Shown: positions 56,881 through 64,000 of the stretch, piece after piece
Layout of the letters: the number at the start of each line of letters is the position of its first letter
Numbering within the stretch: the first letter of the stretch is position 1
Assembly: GCF_900496995.4 (NCBI RefSeq)
Contig: NC_044019.1
Coordinates: 1,798,001 to 1,862,000, forward strand
Direction of reading: 5' to 3'
Source: Aquila chrysaetos chrysaetos
Lineage: Eukaryota; Chordata; Aves; Accipitriformes; Accipitridae
DNA: 64,000 nt
Position numbers and translations under genes: made by a program
The notes under the pieces: generated by a model
Told to the model about the DNA's origin: nothing
What the model saw: only the letters and a program-made list of their open reading frames with translations
The model's database searches: none

Positions 56881-57159
56881 CAGGCGCCTGCAGCCAGGTC
56901 AGCCAAAGGCGAAGAGCTGCCGCGGCTCCTGCTCCGTCGGGATAACTTCACCTCCGGCATTGCCACCCCATGAGCGGTGCAGCTGGGGCACCCACTGGTG
57001 CTGCCGCCCTGGGGCTGATGGGCTGCGGGTACCCGGGATGGCAGAGCTGGGTGTGGGGCCGGGCAGGGGGTCCTGTGGGGGTGTGGGGTACCGTGGGGTG
57101 CTGAGGCCGCGGTCTCGGGCTCGTGGTGCTGCCTGTGCCCAGCTCGGGAGCTTCTGCGG

Positions 57160-57260
57160 GGGAACGAGCTTTGATATAAATATCTTTTTGCTCAGCACAC
57201 GACCTACTTTCCAGACAATGCCATTAGCCTCCCGACTCCCTCATTCATCTTCCACCATCC
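57160..57260. promoter_or_regulatory. AT-rich island 5 (short)
   Basis: An abrupt AT-rich patch with TTTGATATAAATATC, ACAATGCCATTAGCC and CATTCATCTTCC. It is a candidate conserved element, without named binding sites beyond one TTAG/TAAT-like core. Confidence 0.3.
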
Positions 57261-58019
57261 TCCCCCAGCCCGCCCCGTGGCGGCACCCGCGCCGGCGCTG
57301 CACGCCCGGCCGTGGTGTGGCAAGGCAGGATGGGCACCTGGCTCGGTGGCACCGTGGGGACCCCCGTGCTGGGGCTCGGGGCCAGCCGGTAGCCCCGTCC
57401 CCACGGCTGGCTGGGGGCTCTTGCTGCCTGGCCCCTGCCCCTGCTCTGGCCTTCCAGGGGGTGGCCGGGTGCCCTTTGGGGTTTCTCCGCCCCGTCGCGG
57501 AGAGTGCTCAGCTCCATCATCCCTTCCTGCTGCTTCCAGCCCCGTTCTTTGGCACGGTCCGTGCCCTGGCTGGCAAACGGCCTCATCCAGGGACAGCCTT
57601 GTTGGGGACATCCTCGTCAGGGCAGGGGAGAAGTACAGCGAAGCAAGCAGCAGCCGAGCGTTGGCTCCGGGCTGGCCCATGGGCAGCATGCGGGGCCCAG
57701 GGCCCCTCCTGAGCCCCCCCGGAGCATCCCTGGCACTGGGGCCACACACGTGGTTCATCCGGGGACGATCCTGCAGGAGCTCCCACGTGGCAGCGGAGGC
57801 TGTGCCGCACAGTTGGCAGCTGGCGAGCGGCTGGTGGGATTAGGGGAGGTTGGGCAGAGGGTGCCCAGTCCCACCAGCATGGAGCTGCCCGGTCCCTGGT
57901 GTCAGCTCTGGCATCGGTTTTGCCCTGAGAGCTGGAAATGCCTCCCCGGGAGGCAGGGCAGCCCCTGGACCCACCGCCCGCACACCTCCACGTGCCCCTG
58001 GGGCCGAGCCCCCACTCCT

Positions 58020-58145
58020 CCCCTGCAGCTAAAATTAAATATTCAATTTGTATTGCTGGTAAATCCTGTAAATCTCTTTTATCTCTAAGCTCTTGTAGCA
58101 GGAATATCGGTGGTGTAATCTTTACAGGGGCCTGTCCCACCACCC
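58020..58145. promoter_or_regulatory. AT-rich island 6, candidate enhancer
   Basis: About 125 bp carrying AAAATTAAATATTCAATTTG, GGTAAATCCTGTAAATC and GGTGTAATCTTTACAGG. The last is an imperfect inverted pair (TGTAA/TTACA). It is AT-rich and unique, and flanked by GC-rich DNA. Confidence 0.4.
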
Positions 58146-58454
58146 TTTGCAGCTCCCTGGCTCGGACCGCGCTCCCCTTTCCCCACATCTCCCTGTGGGA
58201 CGCTTTGGAGGCTGGTGGCGGAGCAGGACCCCGGTGCCCACGGCAGAGTAACCCACAGCCAGAGGACCCCACGGCACACACCCTGCCTGCGCTGCCCGCT
58301 GTGGGGGCGAGGGCGTGCGCTGTCCCCATGCTGTGCATGATGGGGATGCCAGTACCTGGGTGACCGACGTGGTCCCACCAGAATGCCCCCCATCCCCGCC
58401 GTGCCCCTGGCTCACCAGCCGTGTACCCCCCCCTCGCTCTGCCCCCGCGCCAGG

Positions 58455-58550
58455 CCTGCGCTAAGAGCATTGTGCAGAATTATGTATTTAAATATTTAGG
58501 TTTTCATCAGCTTTGCAAATTAAGCCCATCCATTAAAGCAGCAGTTTGGG
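58455..58550. promoter_or_regulatory. AT-rich island 7, candidate enhancer
   Basis: Includes GCATTGTGCAGAATTATG, TTTAAATATTTAGG, TTTGCAAATTAAGCCC and CCATTAAAGCAG. The ATTGTG core (SOX-type) next to AATTA suggests a developmental enhancer. This is inferred. Confidence 0.4.
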
Positions 58551-60359
58551 TCCTCCACTGGTGAGCTGGGCTGTGCCGAGCCCTGGGCTCACTGTGCCTG
58601 TCCCAGCCCTGGCCCCGGGGGTGGGATGCAGCCTGGGAATGGGGCACGGTGGCCCGGAGCATCCCTGCCGGCACGGGAACCAAGGGCTCTGCTTCCTCGC
58701 CGTTCCCAGGTCCTGCTTGCTGGAAACCCTGGCCCCTGTGGCCACGTTGTGGGAAGAGCTGTGGGACGGGACGGTGCTGCAAAGGGAACCGGTTGGGATG
58801 GGTGTTATTTGAGGTTGGAGCGGAGGGTGCCGCGCGCCGGGGAAAGCAGGGCACGGAGAAACACCAGTGGCAGGTGAGAGCCCTGGCACGGCTGAGCGCC
58901 CGGCGGGAGCGGAGCCGGGGATGGAAGGGCCAGCCCGGCAGAGGGCTCGGCAGGGACGGGCAGGGGACGGCCAGAGATCGTCACCGCTGCCGCGCTCGGC
59001 GCGAACACCGTGCCGCCCCGACCTCCCCAAAGCAGCTTTGGCGTGATCCCTGGCTTAAGTCATTACACCGTGTGGCTGGGGAGATAAGTGGCTTTTTAAG
59101 CCTAGGGAGCATGGCCCGTCCTGCTCCAACAGAGTGTGCTGCGTGCGGGTGGGGAGGGTGAAATGGCACAGCCGGGGGGGCGGTAGGGAAATGGGGTTCA
59201 GCCAGCTGGGGACCCTGGCACAGCCAGCAGCGCCTGGGGGGGCTGCCATGGCCCCCAGATGCCTGGAAAGGGTCCTCCGGTGGGGGCAGGTCTAACTCTT
59301 GGGGGATCCCTGGAGCTCACCACCCGCCTGGGGCTCTGCTGGGCACGGGAGCAATGTGCCCGGTGGGGACGTGGGCAGAGCCCCCAGGGTGAGCGCGATG
59401 CGGGGGGGATGCCCCTGCTTATCCCCTCCCTTTGCCGCAGGTGCACATCCAGCGCCTTGGTCTCACGTCGGCTCTCTGTCCTGCCGGGCTCCCCGGGGTC
59501 GCCTGCACGTCCCCCCTTTCCACCAAGCACTGGAGGGGCACTGGGGGAGCGTGCTGGCTGCTGCCGGCCCCAGGCAGCACGGGCAGATGTCAAGTGCGTC
59601 CGTGGGAGGGAAGCTGTCCGTGGGCATAACCGGTGATGGGTGCTTATCCGTGCGGCGCGGTGCCCATGAACCCTGTGCCAGCTGGCGTGGGCTGGGGTCC
59701 CCGGGGCCCTGCCTGGCCTGGGGGTCCCTCCAGGGTGGTTTCCCAACTCGCCGTTCCTGCCGCGCTGGCCGTGGGGTCCCACCTCTGGCAGTTGGCTCGC
59801 CGTGTGCCGTGTCCCGGCTCCCATGGGCAGGATGAGCATCGCTGTGGGGCCGAGGGGGCCGGAGGTGTGTGTGCCTTGGGGCAGCTCACCCCTGCCTCTG
59901 CCCGTGCCCACCCGGGCATGCTGGCACAGCCCCTTCCCTGTGCCACCTCTTTCCTTCTCGGCCAACTTCTTCACGGGCGCTGGCTGCCAGCCTCGGCCGC
60001 TCCGCACTTGTACGGGGCTTTTGAAGAAGAGGCTCATCCGCCAAGATCCAGGTTTGGGCTTTGCAGGGATGGAGCACCAGGCTCCCTTCTCCGCTGGCTT
60101 TGCCCCGGCAGCTCCGGGATGCTCTGGCTCCCTCGCACGCCCTGGCGCAGGAGTGTGGCTCTTGCCCCGGGGGTATCGGCTCTGGGGATGAGGGTGTCCG
60201 GGCGGGTGATGCTGGGCTGTGCGGGGCAGGGGGTCCCGCTCCCCCCGCGGCGGCGGCAGCTGGAGGCACCTGCGTTGTGGCGGGGAGTCCCGGTGCTGGC
60301 GGCCGCGCCGGGATCCCTGGCAGCTGGGGCGCGTCGTGGCCGTATTTCCTCGCTCTGCT

Positions 60360-60610
60360 CCAGGAGTAATTGCTCAGATGGGGACTTGGGGTAACTCCCA
60401 TCCCTCTCGCGGCATGGTAATGAGTCAAGAAGACTCAAAGACAAATGGCTCATTAAGAAGCAGTGCTGCATTGCAGGATTTTTCATCCCACCAACCGCTG
60501 CATCAGCAGAGGCAGCACCTCTCGCGCTCGCTCTCCCCAGCCCTGGAGAAGGAGCTGTCAGGCAGCCGGTGCCGGTGCCAAAATTAATCATGTGCTTAAT
60601 AACCTGCCCC
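60360..60610. promoter_or_regulatory. AT-rich island 8, candidate enhancer
   Basis: About 250 bp with GGAGTAATTGCTC, GGTAATGAGTCAAGA (AP-1-like TGAGTCA), ACAAATGGCTCATTAAG and CAAAATTAATCATGTGC. It is moderately AT-rich with unique sequence. No coding similarity. Confidence 0.4.
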
Positions 60611-60884
60611 TCCCGTAGAACAGCCTGTCCTCAGCCTCCCGGCACACGGAGCAGGGTGGCAGCGCTGGGCTCGGGCCCCAGGGCACCGTGGGTTTCGTGC
60701 CCGGGAAGCACCCGTGCTCGGCGAGGAGGGATGTGCCGGGGCAGGGCTGAGCTGGGGGAGATGCCCCCCGGCATCGGGGTGCCAGGGCCCCCCCAGCCCG
60801 GCTCCGTCAGGGTGCCGGCCAGCCGTGCTGGGCAGCACCATGCTGCCGGCCCCTCTTGGCGGCCTCGGTAAACACTTCTTGCTC

Positions 60885-61520
60885 CGCTCACATTTGCAAT
60901 TCTTCAGCTGGTATTTGTCCTTCATGACTTTTTAAAAATCTTGCCTCATCCCTTATTTACAGCAGCGGCCAGTTGGTTCCTGCCGCTCGCAACCCTCTCC
61001 AGGCAGGGCCCACCTGCAGCCCGCTCGGTTTTCTTTCGTTAGCAGTAATTGAGCGCGTTTGCTGCGATCTTTGCATCCTGCTCACTCGCTTTCCCCGTCC
61101 CCTTACCTTTCCCCTTCCCCTGGCCAGCCCTTACCTACCGGGGTGATGAACCTCTCCTTAATGACACTCTTCCCTGCCTGACACAACTAATGAACCGTCG
61201 GTGAGCTGCTTTCAGCTAATTCAACTTTTAAGGAAATAATGACTCGTCACAGTATTATGTACTAAATTAGGCAATCTCTTACTAAGCCCCTCTTTTTTTT
61301 TCAGGCTGAGTAAATTTTACTAATACAGCCTAATAAAATAACAGAGCAATTAGTAATAAAATAAAATGTTTGCTTTCTGCAATCCTTCTCGCTTACGACG
61401 AGTTGGGAAAAAGTAAATAGATTAAAAGCGTGGTGGAAACGACCTGGCGGTATTCCATATTTATTTTCTTCCGTCGACCGTAGATCAAATTTGCTTAGCT
61501 CCTAAGTGGGAAGACCACTT
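60885..61520. promoter_or_regulatory. AT-rich island 9 (largest), candidate enhancer
   Basis: The longest AT-rich block of the right half, about 630 bp. It contains many TAAT cores: AGCAGTAATTGAGC, CCTTAATGACAC, AACTAATGAACC, CAGCTAATTCAAC, TACTAAATTAGGC, TTACTAATACAGCC and AGCAATTAGTAATAAAATAAAATG. It also has AATGACTCGTCAC (AP-1/CRE-like). No open frame of note, repeat family or splice-site pair explains it. It is the strongest enhancer candidate in the window. Confidence 0.55.
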
Positions 61521-62764
61521 TTTTTTTTTTTTTTCCCAGGCTCCAGCTTGCGCGCGGTGCCGGGCGCTCACGCTGCGTGTTTGTTCTCTCCTGCTTTCAT
61601 CCCCAGCTATAAAGATCCCCAGCAGGACCCGCGCTGGCAAAACCTCGCGCTAATTTGCAAAGCAGAACGGGCCGAGCTCGTGTCTCTGCCGGGCCGGCGG
61701 CTGGAAAAAATCGCTTTGCTCACGGCAGAAAGCCGGGGTGGCGGGAGGAGGCTTTGTGGAGCATATGGCCGGATCCGGAGCAAATCAAAGTCGACGGCGA
61801 GGTGGCCGCTGGGCCGGCTCCGGCGCCCGCTGGCAGGGAATTGCATAAGACGGTGGGGCTGGGGACGGTTTTGGGGCTAAGCTGGGCGAAACACGTGTCC
61901 GCGGCCGTGCGGAGCCGTCCCCGTCGCTGCCGGTACAGGCAGCGCTGCCTACGGGGCGGCCTCGGGGGAGGAGGGAAGGTTGGGCTGCTGAAAAAATACA
62001 CAGGGAGTTGTGTCAGGCCGTTCTTGGGGAGGAACACCCTTGCTCTTCCTCCCTGGGCTTCATCCCCCTCGTGTCACTCCCCCCAGAGCCTGCTGCCCCC
62101 GGGAGACCCAGCGTGGAGGAGCTGCCGCCGGCTGGGGCCATGAGGACAGCATCCCCCTGAGCGCTGGGCGGTAAGTGCTGCCGACGGGCTTCGCCGGGAC
62201 CCCGGCTGGGGCTGGAAACCCTGGAAATGCTGCCCGCGGCTGGGGCTGCTTGGGAAGGGCAGGGGGCTGGGACACCCCCGGGCGCAGGACCGCCAACCCC
62301 AGCTCTCGAGGTTTGACCTGGAAATGTCGGAAAACCCGGTCTTGCCCTGCGCCAGGGCGGTTTGCCGGACCCAGACGTTGTGGTGAGGTTTTTGCTGTCC
62401 CGTCACCTCTCCGCCAGTGGTCCCAGAGCTGGAGGAAAGGTGGGGGGACCCTGGGTGCAGGGGGGTCCCAGGCAAGTTCAGGGTCCTGCTGGCGCTGACC
62501 CCGGTCTCCGCAGCCCTGGGCCTCGGCACGGCGCTGCCTAAAAGGCAGAGATCTCACCGGGCGGCTGCTGGGAAGCAGAGCCGCCTCTGCCGAGTGCCCC
62601 TATGGGAAATTAAGCGGGAGGCTGAATTTCGGCGTGGCCCGCAGCGCCGGGGGGCTATGGGCCCCTCTCCTCCCTGCGCTGACCCTCGTGGCAGGGAGAG
62701 ACGCGGTGGGAGCAGACGTCAGAGGGAAGGTGGCGGTGGGGGAATCGCCGGTGGGAGTTTCTCC

Positions 62765-62915
62765 AGGCTTTGGATGCAATAAAGGCAAGAAGTGAGTTAT
62801 TTGTAATGGTAATTACGCTCTTCCAGTTTATCCTAGCACATAATTGTGTGGGCGGTAGGTTCCCACTGGTGGTAATTACCCTGGTGTTAAATGGCACAAA
62901 ATTCAGCCGGGCTGG
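62765..62915. promoter_or_regulatory. AT-rich island 10 with inverted GGTAATTAC sites
   Basis: About 150 bp with GGTAATTAC twice (62808-62816 and 62870-62878), each a 9-bp near-palindrome around TAATTA, plus GCACATAATTGTGTG, an imperfect palindrome near 62835-62849. Regular homeodomain-dimer-like sites in an abruptly AT-rich patch suggest an enhancer. Confidence 0.5.
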
Positions 62916-63424
62916 GTTTTTTTCCCCCCTCTTTTTTGAGTCTGCGGTTCGGTGGCGCAAATCCCCTCCTTCCCGAGGGCTGCGCAGCGCGAGCGGCCTT
63001 CAGCGGGAGACGGCTCCGGCTCTCGGCCGCGGCCGTCTGCCCATGAGCCGCGCTCCGGCCGGTTCCCCCTGCCCCTGTGGCAGCCTCCTGCCTGTGCCGC
63101 CCACCCAGGACGGGGGAGAGGAGCGGGCTCGGTGGCTTCTCCTGCCCTCTGCGTGTGGCCAGGACGTGGGGACGGGGACCTTGGGCTGCACAGCCTGCGC
63201 TGAGACCCACAGGATCGGTCCCGACCCCTTCCCCATCCCCAGGGTACCCGCGGGGGGACCGACTGGTCCCTGGCCGGGGCACAGGTATCCGCGTAGCTTT
63301 GGTGAGCTGGTACTGGCGGGGATGTAGCATCCTTCACCATGGCATGTCCCCATCCATTGCCCCTGCTCCGCCAATGCCCGCGGCTGCGGGAGAGCTGCGG
63401 CGCTGCCTCGCCGGCACGGCGGCA

Positions 63425-63810
63425 AAACCCAGCTTTGTTTAATTCCTGCACCTGCTGAGCGCAAAAGCCCGCCGGGCTCGTGGTGACGGGCTGCTCAGCT
63501 ATTTTGACTCCTTCTTCTCGCCGCAGCGGCAATATTTGGATCAGCTGAGAGCTTCCCTTCCCGAGCAGGAGATGTTAGCTCAGCCTGCGGAGGCAGAGCT
63601 GGGGCTGGGAGCCCGTCTGTCTGTCTGTCCGTCCTGCTGCCAATTGCCGGCTCCATCCCAGGGCAGAGGAGGCAGCCCCCTCCCACACCGCTGTGCCCGC
63701 TCCTCGTAGCAGCTCTCCCAGGAGGGGAGGCATTTCTTTTTGTAACAGGCTGCAGCATCCTTCAGTTAAGATGCAGCAATTAGGGAGCCTCATTAGAGCA
63801 GGAGCGTGAT
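63425..63810. other. right-end region with small AT-rich patch
   Basis: GC-rich sequence with a (GTCT)n microsatellite at about 63615-63634 and a patch at 63735-63800 (TTTTTGTAACAGG, TTCAGTTAAGATGCAGCAATTAGGG, CTCATTAGAGC). No coding exon is recognised up to the window end. Confidence 0.4.
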
Positions 63811-64000
63811 GGTGAGGGTGGGGGGAGAGGCACAGGACCGAGCCATCCAGCCTTGAAGCCGGGAATGAAGGTGACGGTGGAGGCTTATTAGGGCAGACGC
63901 GTTCCCCGGGTGCTGCCGTGGCCCCATCTGCCGCTTGCCACCAACATGTGCTTCCCGGCCACCCCCGTGCCCCTCGGGGACCTCCAGCCTCTCTCCCCTC

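Noticed and set aside
1-64000. CRISPR arrays, bacterial operons, integrated viruses or LTR elements
   Set aside because: The window is vertebrate nuclear DNA. No repeat-spacer arrays, no retroviral gag/pol/env similarity and no paired long terminal repeats were noticed.

Overview
The window looks like bird nuclear DNA from a gene-dense microchromosome. The evidence is a CR1 LINE fragment, very short intergenic distances, long poly-G/poly-C tracts, CpG-island promoters and a GC-rich right half. No species-level call is possible. Locus identity comes from protein sequence and gene order: ZMYM4 - SFPQ - TMEM35B, then probably DLGAP3. This matches human 1p34.3, except that ZMYM6 and ZMYM1 are absent between SFPQ and TMEM35B, and a PTAFR-like G-protein-coupled receptor lies to the right of TMEM35B.

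Layout: 1-6.2 kb is intron 1 of ZMYM4, which runs leftward on the minus strand. Its first coding exon and CpG-island promoter lie at 5.9-7.1 kb. About 11 kb of AT-rich intergenic DNA follows. SFPQ starts from a promoter with five CCAAT boxes at 18.45-18.72 kb and occupies 18.8-26.6 kb on the plus strand. All ten coding exons can be traced and join in frame to 647 residues. Downstream, 26.6-34.9 kb holds no independent gene but has several well-formed splice sites with poly(A) signals, best read as alternative 3' exons of SFPQ. Base composition then switches from AT-rich to GC-rich near 35 kb. TMEM35B (three exons, 139 residues) lies at 37.5-38.8 kb. A near-perfect 37-bp inverted repeat lies at 39.66-39.74 kb. 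The single-coding-exon PTAFR-like receptor lies at 40.95-41.96 kb and has one extra G in a homopolymer that breaks its frame.

From 44.2 kb to the right end I find no protein-coding exon. A CpG island with a candidate untranslated first exon at about 44.7-45.05 kb is the likely start of the next plus-strand gene, DLGAP3 by synteny. The remaining 19 kb would be its 5' non-coding region. It holds an 800-bp 9-mer minisatellite at 51.8-52.6 kb, a second CpG island, a pair of octamer sites, Z-DNA-prone tracts and at least ten sharply bounded AT-rich islands full of homeodomain-type TAAT cores, which are candidate conserved enhancers.

Functionally, SFPQ (nuclear RNA-binding and paraspeckle factor) and ZMYM4 (MYM zinc-finger nuclear protein) are divergently transcribed housekeeping genes 12 kb apart. 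TMEM35B and the receptor are membrane proteins with no operon-like link. Almost all long open frames in the GC-rich half are compositional artefacts and were left out.
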